DNA of 64,000 nucleotides from DASWJZ01 sp963792885 (GTDB lineage: Bacteria; Pseudomonadota; Alphaproteobacteria; Rhizobiales; Afifellaceae), in contig CAWBXX010000006.1 in the NCBI GenBank assembly GCA_963792885.1, positions 493,569 through 557,568 of the forward strand. The letters run 5' to 3'. Positions 26,667-35,438 of this stretch are shown here, in pieces. The notes beneath the pieces are model-generated. The model saw only the letters and a program-made list of their open reading frames with translations. It ran no database searches and was not told where the DNA came from. Numbering within the stretch: the stretch's first letter is position 1; each line of letters begins with the position of its first letter. Position numbers and translations under genes: made by a program.

Positions 26667-27497
26667 TCAGCCGCGCGAGCGGCGAACGGAGATGTGCCAC
26701 GGAATGAGAAGCCGTTCGGCGAGCGTCACAAGGCCGAAGAGCGCCAGCCCCAAGATCGTGAGCAGGAAGATGCCGGCGAAAGCAAGGTCAGGCCGCATGT
26801 TGCCGGTGACGATCTGGATATAGAAGCCGAGCCCCTGATCGCTGCCGATGAACTCGGCGATCGTGGCGCCGACGGTGGCGTTGATCGCCGCGTATTTGAA
26901 GCCCACGAAGCACTGCGGCATTGCCGCCGGCAGCCGCACCTTCAGGAAGGCGCGAAGCGGCGAAGCGCCGGTCGACCGGCAAAAGTTCTCAAGCTCGTCG
27001 GGAAGCGAGCCGAAGGCGAGGATCGCGTTCAACACCACCGGGAAGAAGCAGACCAGGATGACGATGATCACCTTGGGCAGCATCCCGAAGCCAAGCCAGG
27101 AGATGAAGAGCGGCGCGAAGGCGATCTTCGGCGTCATCTCCAGGCTGACGAAGAACGGGTAGATCGTGCGCCGGAGCACCGAAGAGAAGGCGATGGCGAG
27201 GCCGAGCGGCACGGCCATCACGATCGCCAGCAAATAGCCGATCAGCGCCTCCGCGCCCGTTATGTAGGTGTATTCGAGAAGCCGCGGGATGTCGGCGGAG
27301 GCGTTCCTGACGATCTCCGTCGGCCGCGGCAGGATGTAGCGCGGGATCGAGAAGATATCGATCGAGTATTCCCAGAACACGAAGAAGGCCACGAAGAAGG
27401 CGATGAAGAGCCAGGAGCGCGCGAGGCGCGACAGGAGCGGATGGAGGCGCTCCTGCAGACTGCGGCGGGCCGGCGCGTCAGAGGACGCCGTAGCCAT
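26667..27497 (-). CDS. ABC transporter permease, NitT/TauT (SsuC) type
   Basis: 276 residues with six predicted membrane segments. The EAA-loop region reads FCRSTGASPLRAFLKVRLPAAMP, the standard binding-protein-dependent permease signature, and the opening ILPRPTEIVRNA is typical of SsuC/TauC/ThiX relatives. It forms the channel of an importer with the ATPase at 27,478 (overlapping by 20 bases) and the binding protein at 28,445. All are in the minus-strand operon led by the Asp-box gene. The operon context implies a carboxylated catabolic substrate rather than nitrate or taurine. Confidence 0.92.
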   Translation of the reverse strand: MATASSDAPARRSLQERLHPLLSRLARSWLFIAFFVAFFVFWEYSIDIFSIPRYILPRPTEIVRNASADIPRLLEYTYITGAEALIGYLLAIVMAVPLGLAIAFSSVLRRTIYPFFVSLEMTPKIAFAPLFISWLGFGMLPKVIIVILVCFFPVVLNAILAFGSLPDELENFCRSTGASPLRAFLKVRLPAAMPQCFVGFKYAAINATVGATIAEFIGSDQGLGFYIQIVTGNMRPDLAFAGIFLLTILGLALFGLVTLAERLLIPWHISVRRSRG

Positions 27498-28245
27498 GGA
27501 ATATCTCCTGGATGTCGCCGACCAGCGTAACGAACTCGCGGCTCTTCTTCACCTCCAGCGTGCGCGGGTAGGGCAGGTCCACGTCGATCACCCGCTCGAT
27601 CCGCCCGGGGCGGGGGGTGATCACGCAGATGCGGCTCGAAAGCTGCACGGCCTCCTCGATCGAGTGGGTGACGAAGACCACGGTCGGGCGCTTCGACATC
27701 CATAGCGCCTGCAGGTCGCTGCGGATCGACTCGCGCGTCATCGCGTCGAGCTTGCCGAGCGGCTCATCGAGAAGCAGCGTGTCGGGCTCGTGCACCATGG
27801 CCTGGCAGAAAGCAGCGCGCTGCTGCATGCCGCCGGAAAGCTCCCACGGATGGCGGTCCTCGAATCCGCCGAGGCTGACGGAGGCAAGGAGCGCCCGGAT
27901 GCGGTCGGCGAACTGACGGACGTCGAGACCGCGCAGCTCAAGCTGCAGCCCAACGTTGTCCCAGACGTTCCGCCAGGGAACGAGCGTGTTGTCCTGGAAC
28001 ATGATGCCGATATCGGTCTGCGGACCCTTGACCGCCTTGCCATCGACGCGCACCTCGCCTGCGCTTGGCTCAAGCAGCCCGGCGATGATCAGCATCAGCG
28101 TGGACTTGCCGCAGCCGGACGGGCCGAGCAGCGACACGAACTCGCCTTCGTGGATCGTGAGATCGGCGGGGCCGAAGGCGTGAACGGCTTCCGGGCCGCT
28201 GCCGAACGTCTTCGAAAGCCCGCGCAGCTCTATGCTCGCGCTCAT
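27478..28245 (-). CDS. ABC transporter ATP-binding protein, NitT/TauT (SsuB) type
   Basis: About 255 residues from ATG 28,245 (MSASIELRGLSKTFGSG); a start eight codons upstream is also open. Walker A is LLGPSGCGKSTLM, Q-loop MFQDNTLVPWRN, signature LSGGMQQRAAF, Walker B TLLLDEPLGKLD and switch histidine VFVTHSIEEA. All catalytic parts are intact. It should energise the adjacent SsuC-type permease. It may also be shared with the second importer at 32-35 kb, which has no ATPase of its own, though NitT-type ATPases are not known to serve sugar permeases. Confidence 0.94.
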   Translation of the reverse strand: MSASIELRGLSKTFGSGPEAVHAFGPADLTIHEGEFVSLLGPSGCGKSTLMLIIAGLLEPSAGEVRVDGKAVKGPQTDIGIMFQDNTLVPWRNVWDNVGLQLELRGLDVRQFADRIRALLASVSLGGFEDRHPWELSGGMQQRAAFCQAMVHEPDTLLLDEPLGKLDAMTRESIRSDLQALWMSKRPTVVFVTHSIEEAVQLSSRICVITPRPGRIERVIDVDLPYPRTLEVKKSREFVTLVGDIQEIFHGYGVL

Positions 28246-28254
28246 GACGCGCTC

Positions 28255-28432
28255 GCCGGTCTCTCCCATGGGGAGAGGGTATCGCGGAAGGCGACGGGCG
28301 AGGGGATCATCGCTTGAGCATCTTGCATCGGCATAACAGCGGCAGCCCGGACGTCACTCGCAGGGCTTTGCAATCCCTCACCCGGCTGCTCCGCAGCCAC
28401 CCTCTCCCTCCCGGGAGAGGGTGCGCGCGATG
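28255..28432. repeat. Alphaproteobacterial REP-like palindromic repeats
   Basis: The gap between the ATPase and binding-protein genes holds two copies of a familiar GC-rich palindrome: CTCTCCCATGGGGAGAGGGT near 28,260 and, at about 28,375-28,422, CCCTCACCCGGCTGCTCCGC followed by ACCCTCTCCC and GGGAGAGGGT arms. Such units are scattered between genes in Hyphomicrobiales and can affect mRNA 3' ends inside operons. Here they would allow different levels of the binding protein and the membrane parts. Confidence 0.7.
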
Positions 28433-28444
28433 CTCCTGCTCAGA

Positions 28445-29446
28445 CTACGGCACGAAGTCGTTGGTGTAGAAGTCGGTCGCCTGCATGTCGGTCTGAAGGC
28501 CGTTGTTCGCCTTCATGAGCGCCAGCATGTCCTCCCAATCCGACGGGACGTTATAGGCGAGCTTCTTGTCGGTGTTGGCCTTGGAGTAGAGCACGCTGAG
28601 CGTGACGTCGAGCACGGCGCGCGCCTGCGCCTTGCCTTCGTCCTCGTTCATGGTGCCGCCGACGATGTCGGCCATCGCCGCCACCGCCGCGTCGGGATCC
28701 TTCTCAGCCTCGGCGTAGGACTTCACCGTCGCGGCCATGAACCGCTTCACGAGGTCCGGATTGTTGGCGACCATATCCTTCGTGGTGACCATGCAATAGC
28801 CGACCTGATTCACGCCGTAATCGGAGTAGGGGAAGGTGACCGGGTCGGCGCCGCCGTTCGCCTTGATCTCGGCAGGCTTGTCGTCGAGCCCGCCAAGGAT
28901 ACCGACGGAGTCTCCGGCACCCTGCAGATAGCTCGAGACAAGCGCCCCCTCCGGAACGTTGGTGATGTGCACGTCGTCTTCCGAGAGCCCGGCGTTCTTC
29001 AGGACCAGCGGGAAGAAGGTGTTCACGCCCGCGTTCGCCGTGGTGAGGATGTTCTTGCCCTTCAGGTCCTGGATCGTCTTCACGCCGGCGTCGGGCCTGA
29101 CGATGATCGCCTCGGTACCCATCGCGTCGATGACGCCGACGGAGACGAGCGGCGCGCCCCCCGCGGCGAGGTTGATCATCGCCGCGCAGGACCCATAGGA
29201 GAAGTCGCTGTCGCCGTTGGCGACGAGGCGGTGCGCCGAGCTCGACCCGTTGCCGGAACGGATATCGAGATTGATGCCGGCGTCCTTGTAGTAGCCCTTG
29301 TCCTTGCCGAGCGCGAAGCCGGCATGCGAGCCGTAATACATCCAGTTGAGGCGGAGACGCACGTCGTCGTCCGCACGCGCCGCGCCCGAAAGCGCCACCA
29401 TGGCCAGAGCGGTCGCCCCGGCAATCAAGCCTGTCCTTATTGCCAT
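28445..29446 (-). CDS. NitT/TauT-type (NMT1/THI5-like) periplasmic binding protein
   Basis: 333 residues from ATG 29,446, preceded by GGGAGAGCAAGAG; an upstream in-frame ATG (29,479) lengthens it by 11 residues. A Sec signal peptide ends near LSGAARADDD. The mature start VRLRLNWMYYGSHAGFALGK is the family opening, and GKNILTTANAGVNTFFPLVL is the hinge region. Family members bind small anions, pyrimidines, sulfonates or flavins. With the operon enzymes the ligand may be an acid sugar or an aromatic/carboxylate precursor. It is followed by REP-like repeats and then the ATPase gene. Confidence 0.9.
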   Translation of the reverse strand: MAIRTGLIAGATALAMVALSGAARADDDVRLRLNWMYYGSHAGFALGKDKGYYKDAGINLDIRSGNGSSSAHRLVANGDSDFSYGSCAAMINLAAGGAPLVSVGVIDAMGTEAIIVRPDAGVKTIQDLKGKNILTTANAGVNTFFPLVLKNAGLSEDDVHITNVPEGALVSSYLQGAGDSVGILGGLDDKPAEIKANGGADPVTFPYSDYGVNQVGYCMVTTKDMVANNPDLVKRFMAATVKSYAEAEKDPDAAVAAMADIVGGTMNEDEGKAQARAVLDVTLSVLYSKANTDKKLAYNVPSDWEDMLALMKANNGLQTDMQATDFYTNDFVP

Positions 29447-29518
29447 CTCTTGCTCTCCCTCTCTGCTTTTGAACCTCAATGCTTCGTTGTCAGAGCGGCA
29501 TGGCCGGACGGAGCGAGA

Positions 29519-30535
29519 TCATCGCGCCGACACCGCCGCGGCCGGTTGTTCGGCGGAACCTGCCGCAGCCGCCTCAAGGCGCGGGACTCCGGACTCCTGC
29601 ATCATCTTCAGCGCGGCCCCGCGATAGCGCTCGCGCACATCGCGCGTCGGCGGTCGGCAGCGGCTCGACGGCAGCCCGATCAGCTCCATGCAGAGCTTGT
29701 CCAGGTAGCCGTCGCCTGAGGTGTAGTTGCGCTCGATGTCGGTCCAGAGGTGGTAGTAGGGCATCGCCTCTTCGACCATCATGCGGGCGATCTCGGGGTA
29801 GTTCCCGGCCGCCACCTCGTCGATCAGCTTGATCCCCCACTCCGGCCAGTAGTTGCAGAGGTGCACTTCGAAGGCGCGCGCGCCGAGCGCCGGCATGGCG
29901 GAGAAGGCGAAGAAGAGATTGTTGTCGATGATGGTGAAGCGGTCGGAGAAGTGGGAGGCGACCGTCTCGAACTCCATCGCGTCGGTGCGCGGCGTCGCCC
30001 ATTTGAGACCCACGACGTTCGGGATCTCCGCGAGGCGCTCCACCATGTCGAGGGAGATGTTCGTCGCCGTCCAAAACGTGTTGTAGACGATGAGCCCAAC
30101 CTCTGGCCCGGCTTCCGCCGCGGCGCGGACATAGTCCTCGAAGTCCGCCTGCGTGTGGGTGAAGTAGAAGGGGCAGGAGACCTGAATGAAGTCCGCGCCG
30201 ATGCGCTGCGCCGCTTCGACCAGGCGGACCAGTTCCAGCGTGCTCGTCGTCTGACAGCCCATCGCCACCGGAACGCGGCCAGCGCATTCCTCGACAACGA
30301 TCGTGGCGACGCGGAGCCGCTCCTCGAAGCTCATGGTGGAGAAGTCGCCGGCAGCACCGCCGGCAAGAAGCGTCGCGTAGCGCTCGGTGAGACCGTTATC
30401 GATGAGAAAGCGCGTGTAGGCGCGAAGCGCCGGCTCGTTCACCGGCCAGCCCGGCTCGTCGCGGAACGGCGTCGGAACCGTCACGTAGCAGCCTTCGAGC
30501 CGCTTGCGCAGGCGCTCGGCCGCGGCGGGCGTCAT
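29519..30535 (-). CDS. Dihydrodipicolinate synthase / N-acetylneuraminate lyase family enzyme
   Basis: 338 residues. The family barrel is clear: CYVTVPTPFRDEPG at the start, LAGGAAGDFSTMSFEER, the tyrosine in LIVYNTFW, and the Schiff-base lysine in VVGLKWATPRTD. The C-terminal 40 residues extend past the usual end with an Ala-rich tail. DHDPS-family members in catabolic operons act as 2-keto-3-deoxy-sugar-acid aldolases or dehydratases (for example keto-deoxyglucarate dehydratase). Placed between an Asp-box protein and an importer, and upstream of an enolase-superfamily dehydratase, it probably takes the keto-deoxy acid made by that enzyme. Biosynthetic DapA is unlikely. Confidence 0.88.
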   Translation of the reverse strand: MTPAAAERLRKRLEGCYVTVPTPFRDEPGWPVNEPALRAYTRFLIDNGLTERYATLLAGGAAGDFSTMSFEERLRVATIVVEECAGRVPVAMGCQTTSTLELVRLVEAAQRIGADFIQVSCPFYFTHTQADFEDYVRAAAEAGPEVGLIVYNTFWTATNISLDMVERLAEIPNVVGLKWATPRTDAMEFETVASHFSDRFTIIDNNLFFAFSAMPALGARAFEVHLCNYWPEWGIKLIDEVAAGNYPEIARMMVEEAMPYYHLWTDIERNYTSGDGYLDKLCMELIGLPSSRCRPPTRDVRERYRGAALKMMQESGVPRLEAAAAGSAEQPAAAVSAR

Positions 30536-30586
30536 GCCGCTTGCTCCCTTGTTCGGCAGTCGCGTCGTCTGCCCATTGTCGTCTCC

Positions 30587-31801
30587 TCAGTCCGCCAGCT
30601 CGAAACGCGTGCACAGCACGTATTGCAGCGGACGCTCGTCGTCGCTCCATTCATGATAGGAGGCGACGATCGTCCCATCCGGCATCTGCGTCACGCTCGG
30701 ATAGCCGATGTGCTGATAGACGCCCGGGTTCTTCCAATCGATGTGGCCGCTGCCGTACTTGCCCGATGCCGGCGACATGCGGCTTGAGCCCGGCCGCTCT
30801 GCATCGCTTTTTCCCGGAACGCCGCCCTCACGAATGACGAATTCATTCTTGGCGTCCCAATTGATGCCGTCTTCCGAGACGATGCCGCGCACGCCGTAAG
30901 GCGGACGCCGGTAGCCGTAGATCATCAGGTAGCGGCCGTCGACGAGCGGGATGAGCTCGGGCGGATAGCCCCAGATATTGGTCCATTTCGGCGGCGTCCA
31001 GGTGAAGCCGTCGTCCTCGGAGACCACCATCACCATGTTCTTGGCGTCCTGCGAGGGATTGATGTGCGTGCGCATGAAGCAGACGAGCCGACCATCCTTC
31101 AGCCGGACGAGACCCGGCTCCTCGTAGTCGATAATGGCGGCCGGATCGAAGCCGAGCGTCGAATAGTATTCCCAGTTGTCGCCGCCGTCGTCGGAGCGCA
31201 CCAGCGCGGAGCGTGTCGCCTCGCCCTCGCCGTACTCCTCGTAGCCGTGGATGCGGCCGTAGAGGCCCATCAGAAGCCCGCCGTAGGGGAGCTCCCAGCA
31301 ACCGACGCGGCAGCCGCCATGCTTCATCGGCCGAATGTTGACCGGGATCGGATCGCTCCAGGTCTTGCCGCGGTCCTTCGACTTCAGCACTGCGGTGCCG
31401 AGCCAGCCCTGCATCCGATAGGCCCAGGTCCAGTCGCCCCACTCCTTGGTCATCGGGTGGGAGCTCCACGAGACGCCTTCGGACTTCAGGCCGCGCTTGA
31501 AGAAGCCGGTGATCGTGAGGTTCACGATCCAGGTCCCGTCGGACGTCTCACAGAAGCCGCAGTCCCAGTTGCCCGTCGTCTCCGTCCACGGCAGCACCAC
31601 TTCCGGCGCCGACCAGGTGAGCCCGCCGTCGGCGGAGCGGGTCAAAAGCGTCTGGCCGCTGTCGTGGTGATAGGGAAAGCGCTCCTCGTTGAAGACGGCG
31701 ATGATCTCGTTCGTCGCCACGCGCCGCGTCATGATCTGGTTCACGCAGTGCTCGGGGTGCGCGAAAATCGTGTGGTGGCTGACGTTCTTGATCGCGGTCA
31801 C
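30587..31801 (-). CDS. Asp-box (sialidase-like beta-propeller) protein, no signal peptide
   Basis: 404 residues beginning MTAIKNVSHHTIFAHPEHC with no export signal. At least four Asp boxes occur: SADGGLTW, KDRGKTW, SDDGGDNW and SEDDGFTW, the SxDxGxTW repeats of a six-bladed sialidase-type propeller. Neighbouring arginines needed for a sialidase triad (for example VRLKDGRL, YRRPPYG) are present but cannot be assigned by eye. The family includes intracellular sialidases, trans-sialidase-like lyases and non-catalytic propellers. As first gene of the minus-strand operon it may cleave or bind a glycoside after import. A relative lies at 39,745. Confidence 0.82.
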   Translation of the reverse strand: MTAIKNVSHHTIFAHPEHCVNQIMTRRVATNEIIAVFNEERFPYHHDSGQTLLTRSADGGLTWSAPEVVLPWTETTGNWDCGFCETSDGTWIVNLTITGFFKRGLKSEGVSWSSHPMTKEWGDWTWAYRMQGWLGTAVLKSKDRGKTWSDPIPVNIRPMKHGGCRVGCWELPYGGLLMGLYGRIHGYEEYGEGEATRSALVRSDDGGDNWEYYSTLGFDPAAIIDYEEPGLVRLKDGRLVCFMRTHINPSQDAKNMVMVVSEDDGFTWTPPKWTNIWGYPPELIPLVDGRYLMIYGYRRPPYGVRGIVSEDGINWDAKNEFVIREGGVPGKSDAERPGSSRMSPASGKYGSGHIDWKNPGVYQHIGYPSVTQMPDGTIVASYHEWSDDERPLQYVLCTRFELAD

Positions 31802-32071
31802 TTATGTCCCCGTAAGACGCGGATTGCTTCGTCGCCGTGATGACACGCGCGACCGAAGACGACTTTGCTTGCGGCGACGAAAACTTTCGATTGCCGCATC
31901 GACGCAATCGCAGCGTGAGCCTTGGGCGTCACGTCGGCGTTTCATCAAGTCCGCGTCGTTCGATGTCAATTTCGCCGCGAGGGCGGGTGCCATACTCGTC
32001 AGACGCCGGTTCAGGCCGGAGCCATCGCTGCGGCGTCCGCGGCCGCAGGGCAAAGCCGAGGGAGATGCCAC
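31802..32071. promoter_or_regulatory. Divergent control region of the catabolic supercluster
   Basis: About 270 bases separate the first genes of the two divergent groups (Asp-box protein minus, Tat-type binding protein plus). Both promoters and any operator of the GlxA-type regulator at 36,889 would be expected here. No unambiguous promoter or palindrome was located by eye. A GGGAGA ribosome site lies about 8 bases before ATG 32,072. Confidence 0.45.
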
Positions 32072-33385
32072 ATGGCAAAGAAATGGGAAATGAGCCGCCG
32101 CCGTTTTGTCGGTTCGGCGGCCGCGACGGGGCTCACGACAATGCTGCCCGCGCGCGCTGCCTGGGCGCAAAGCGACATGGAGCTCGTGCATTGGAGCTGG
32201 CTTGCCGCGTCCGACGCCGAGGTATGGGGCAAGATGATCGACGCCTTCAACGAGGCGCATAAGGGCAAGGGCCTGCAGATCAAGATGGAGGTCATCCCCG
32301 AGGAGCAGTACGTCACCAAGGTCAACGCCGCCGCCGCGACGGGCCGCGCGCCCGACTTCGGCTGGGGCACCGCCGGCGTGCGTGCCAAGATGGCGGCCGA
32401 TAACGTCATCGTGCCGCTCGATCAGCTCGCCGACAAAGCCGGGCTCGACCTCGCCGACTTCGACGCTTTCGCCATCAAGCAGGCGCGCTATCCGAAATAC
32501 GACAACGGGCTCTTCATGATCCCGATGGATCTGATGAGCCTGCAGCCGGAAGTGAACACCGATCACATGAAGGAAGCCGGGCTCGACGCCGACAAGTTCC
32601 CGGAAGACGGCAAGACGGTGCTCGAATGGGCGGACAAGATGACCAAGCGCGACGGCGACACGGTCACGCGCTCGGGCATCATGATGACAGGCTCCGGCGT
32701 CCAGCCGACGGTGACGTGGGGCATCGTCGCAGCACAGATGGGCTTCATGCGCGCGAGCGAGGATCTGAAGGAAGCTGCGGTCAATCCGGACGCCGGCATC
32801 GCCGCGATGCAGTACGTGCTCGACCTCTTCGACAAATGGAAGGTCTCCACACGCGACGTGACCGACCGCTACAAGGCGTTCGGCACCGGTCAGGGCTCGA
32901 TCTTCTGGACCGGCCCGTGGACGCTCAACGGCTACGTCGACCAGAAGCTGCCGTTCCGCACCTATCTCTTCCCCAATATCGGCGGGACGCAGAAGACCTA
33001 CTTCGAGATGGGCGGGATGGAGTTCTACAAGCAGGCGGACGAGTTGCGTTACGCGGCCACGATGGAAGCCGTAAAGTGGCTTTCCGACAACTCGTTCCTG
33101 TGGACGACCGTCGGCCGCGGCGCGAGCCCGCGAAAGTCGATCCTCGACCGCCCGGATTACAAGACCGCCGGCCATCCCTGGGATATCCGCGGCGCCTTCG
33201 TCGACGGAATGAGCTTCGCGACCGAGGGCGAGATTCCGGTGCTCGCCGGCCCGGACTTCACCATCTATTCCGGCGGCAACTTCCTTGCGAAGACGCTAGA
33301 GACGGTGTGGGCGGGCCTTGCCAAGCCGGAAGACGTCATGACCCAGATCAAAGATCAGTGGCAGCGCGGTCTCGACGCCGGCTAG
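32072..33385 (+). CDS. Tat-exported extracellular solute-binding protein, family 1 (sugar type)
   Basis: 437 residues from ATG 32,072. The signal KWEMSRRRFVGSAAATGLTT is a textbook twin-arginine motif (SRRRFVG), cleaved after ARAAWAQ. The mature protein shows the family 1 pattern: EMELVHWSW-like start, VITEQ-type and WADKMTKRDGDTV segments, then GQGSIFWTGPWTLNG and ADELRYAATMEAVKWLSDN. Such proteins bind oligosaccharides or sugar acids for MalFG-type permeases, which are encoded directly downstream. Export already folded by Tat is a feature of a minority of these proteins and is common in Hyphomicrobiales. Confidence 0.92.
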   Translation: MAKKWEMSRRRFVGSAAATGLTTMLPARAAWAQSDMELVHWSWLAASDAEVWGKMIDAFNEAHKGKGLQIKMEVIPEEQYVTKVNAAAATGRAPDFGWGTAGVRAKMAADNVIVPLDQLADKAGLDLADFDAFAIKQARYPKYDNGLFMIPMDLMSLQPEVNTDHMKEAGLDADKFPEDGKTVLEWADKMTKRDGDTVTRSGIMMTGSGVQPTVTWGIVAAQMGFMRASEDLKEAAVNPDAGIAAMQYVLDLFDKWKVSTRDVTDRYKAFGTGQGSIFWTGPWTLNGYVDQKLPFRTYLFPNIGGTQKTYFEMGGMEFYKQADELRYAATMEAVKWLSDNSFLWTTVGRGASPRKSILDRPDYKTAGHPWDIRGAFVDGMSFATEGEIPVLAGPDFTIYSGGNFLAKTLETVWAGLAKPEDVMTQIKDQWQRGLDAG

Positions 33386-33449
33386 AATGTGACATCGGAG
33401 CGCGGCCGGTAGCGTCGCGCTCCGACGCTTCGCAACTCGGGTTTTGCCG

Positions 33450-34379
33450 ATGGCCGATGCAGTAGTCGTCGACCGAGCTGCCGCGGCGCCTCGGCATGCG
33501 CGGTTCTTGTCTGCGCGCGGCGACATCGAGTGGGCCGGTTACGCGCTCGTCGCTTTCTTCGCTGTCCCGTTTCTGATCTTCAACGTCGGCCCTGTGCTTT
33601 TCGGCATGTATGTCGGGTTCACCGAGTGGGGCATCATCGGTTCGCCCCAGTGGATCGGCCTCGACAACTATCGCGCCGCGCTCGCCGATCCCTGGGTGCG
33701 TGTGGCCTTCATCAACGTGCTGAAATACGCGCTCGTGATCGTTCCCGGCGTGACCGTGTTGGGCCTGCTCTTTGCGCTCTTCGTGAACCAGAGCTGGCCG
33801 CTTTCGGCGCTATCGCGCACGATCCTGTTTACGCCCAACGTCGTCTCCGCCACCGTCATCGGGCTGATCTGGGTGTGGGTGCTCGACACGCAGTTCGGCG
33901 TCTTGAACCACTATCTCGGGCTTTTCGGCATCGGCCCGATCAAATGGCTGACCAACGTGAAGTGGTCGCTGATCGGCGTCTCCATCGCCTCGATCTGGTG
34001 GGACATGGGGCTCGCCTTCGTGCTCTTCCTGGCGGCGCTTCAGAACGTGCCGCGCGACCTCTACGAGGCTGCGGATATCGACGGCGCCGGGCGCTTCGCG
34101 AAGCTCTGGCACGTCGTGCTGCCGCATATCCGCCCGACCATCTCCATGGTGGTCACGCTGCAGCTCATCTCGACCATGCGCATCTTCAGCCAGGTCTACG
34201 TCATGACCGACGGCGGGCCGGCCGGATCGTCGTCGTCGGTCATCTACTACATCTACAAAACGGCGGTGCAGCAGCAGCGGCTGGGCTTTGCTTCGGCGCT
34301 ATCCATCCTGCTCTTCCTCGCGATCCTCGTGCTGACCGTCGTGCAGCGCTTCGCGCTCCGGGAGACTGCGCGTGGCTGA
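33450..34379 (+). CDS. Sugar ABC transporter permease, MalF/UgpA type
   Basis: 309 residues from ATG 33,450 (MADAVVVDRAAAAPRHARF); six membrane segments are visible, beginning AGYALVAFFAVPFLIFNVGP. The cytoplasmic coupling loop reads YEAADIDGAGRFAKLWHVVLP, the EAA motif of this family. The stop overlaps the start of the next permease gene by 8 bases, so translation is coupled. It pairs with that permease and the upstream Tat-exported binding protein as a CUT1-type importer. There is no ATPase gene in the group. Confidence 0.93.
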   Translation: MADAVVVDRAAAAPRHARFLSARGDIEWAGYALVAFFAVPFLIFNVGPVLFGMYVGFTEWGIIGSPQWIGLDNYRAALADPWVRVAFINVLKYALVIVPGVTVLGLLFALFVNQSWPLSALSRTILFTPNVVSATVIGLIWVWVLDTQFGVLNHYLGLFGIGPIKWLTNVKWSLIGVSIASIWWDMGLAFVLFLAALQNVPRDLYEAADIDGAGRFAKLWHVVLPHIRPTISMVVTLQLISTMRIFSQVYVMTDGGPAGSSSSVIYYIYKTAVQQQRLGFASALSILLFLAILVLTVVQRFALRETARG

Positions 34380-35247
34380 CATCGGCGCCGTGCTCCGCGC
34401 TCCGCTTCCAGGCACGCGGCTGGCGCTCAAGGACGTGCCCGTCTGGCTCTTCGGCATGTTTTTCGTCGTGCTTTGGGCGGCGCCTTTCGTGTGGATGGTC
34501 TCAACCTCGTTCAAGCCGTCGTCGCAGGTGATGACGCCGGTCGTCGAATGGCTGCCGCGCGAGGTGACGCTGGATAACTACCGCAACGTCATGAAATATC
34601 CGATCGCCACATGGGCGATGAACAGTGTCATCGTGGCCGGCGTCGCGACCGCGCTCTGCGTGCTCTTCGGCGCCATGGCGGGCTACGCGCTGGCGCGGCT
34701 CCGTTTCCCCGGCCGCAATCTCATCTTCATGCTGTTCCTGGCTTCGATCATGATCCCGCCCGAGGTGGGCGTCGTGCCGCTGCTCCTCGCGATGATCAAG
34801 ATCGGCTGGGCGAGCACCTATCAGGCGCTGATCCTGCCGACGATCGCCAACGTGCTTGCCATCTATATCTTCCGCCAGTTCTTCCTGAACTTTCCGCGCG
34901 AACTGGAAGAAGCGGCGATCGTCGATGGCGCCGGGCCGTTCAAGATCTTCTTCCGCATCGCGCTGCCGCTGGCGCGAAGCCCCGCCATCGCGGCGACCGT
35001 CATTGTGTTCACGCTCAACTGGAACAACTTCCTCTGGCCGCTTCTGATCACCTTCGACGAGAACATGAAGACGCTGCCGGTCGGGATCGCAGCTTTCGCG
35101 CCGGTTGTTGGAAGCCATACGCAGCTTGAAGGCTATGCGACGGCGATGGCCGCGGTGACGCTTCTTTGCATTCCCTCCGTGGCGCTCTTCCTGGCGCTGC
35201 AGCGCTACTTCATCGAGGGCATCACCACGAGCGGGCTCAAGGGTTGA
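34372..35247 (+). CDS. Sugar ABC transporter permease, MalG/UgpE type
   Basis: 291 residues from GTG 34,372, inside the end of the preceding gene. Six membrane segments, an early WMVSTSFKPSSQV and the EAA loop EEAAIVDGAGPFKIFFRIALP are those of MalG-family permeases. The usual next gene in such operons, a MalK/UgpC ATPase, is absent: 190 bases of palindromic repeat DNA and then an aldehyde dehydrogenase follow. A shared ATPase elsewhere in the chromosome is the normal solution in Hyphomicrobiales. Confidence 0.93.
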   Translation: MADIGAVLRAPLPGTRLALKDVPVWLFGMFFVVLWAAPFVWMVSTSFKPSSQVMTPVVEWLPREVTLDNYRNVMKYPIATWAMNSVIVAGVATALCVLFGAMAGYALARLRFPGRNLIFMLFLASIMIPPEVGVVPLLLAMIKIGWASTYQALILPTIANVLAIYIFRQFFLNFPRELEEAAIVDGAGPFKIFFRIALPLARSPAIAATVIVFTLNWNNFLWPLLITFDENMKTLPVGIAAFAPVVGSHTQLEGYATAMAAVTLLCIPSVALFLALQRYFIEGITTSGLKG

Positions 35248-35270
35248 GTTCCGCAATCCGTCTCCGTTTG

Positions 35271-35424
35271 TCATCCCGATTTGCCGCGAAGCGGCAAGAC
35301 CGGGACCCATGAACACCAGGCCACACCGGAAATGATGACATCTGCCGCGCCTACTTCTTTGCGCTTCGGTGCTCATAGGTTCCGGATAGCGTCGCTTGCG
35401 CGCCGCTTCCGGGATGACAATCGC
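35271..35424. repeat. Intergenic palindromic repeat (RIME-type)
   Basis: TCATCCCGATTTGCCGCGAA and GACCGGGACCCATG, followed downstream by GCCGCTTCCGGGATGACAAT, are the arms of a mosaic intergenic palindrome common in Hyphomicrobiales genomes. The outer arms (GTCATCCCG / CGGGATGAC) pair across about 150 bases. The element sits between the permease and aldehyde dehydrogenase genes, where it could reduce read-through or stabilise the transport mRNA. Confidence 0.75.
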
Positions 35425-35438
35425 GAAGGGGGACACGA

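Noticed and set aside
25349..26707. 452-codon plus-strand open frame over the enolase-superfamily gene
   Set aside because: Antisense shadow of a well-supported enzyme, with no ribosome site or recognisable domain.
29519..31801. Sialic-acid catabolism (NanA plus sialidase)
   Set aside because: No epimerase, ManNAc kinase, GlcNAc-6-P enzymes or typical sialic acid TRAP transporter are present, and the enolase-superfamily and aldehyde dehydrogenase genes point to an acid-sugar route instead.
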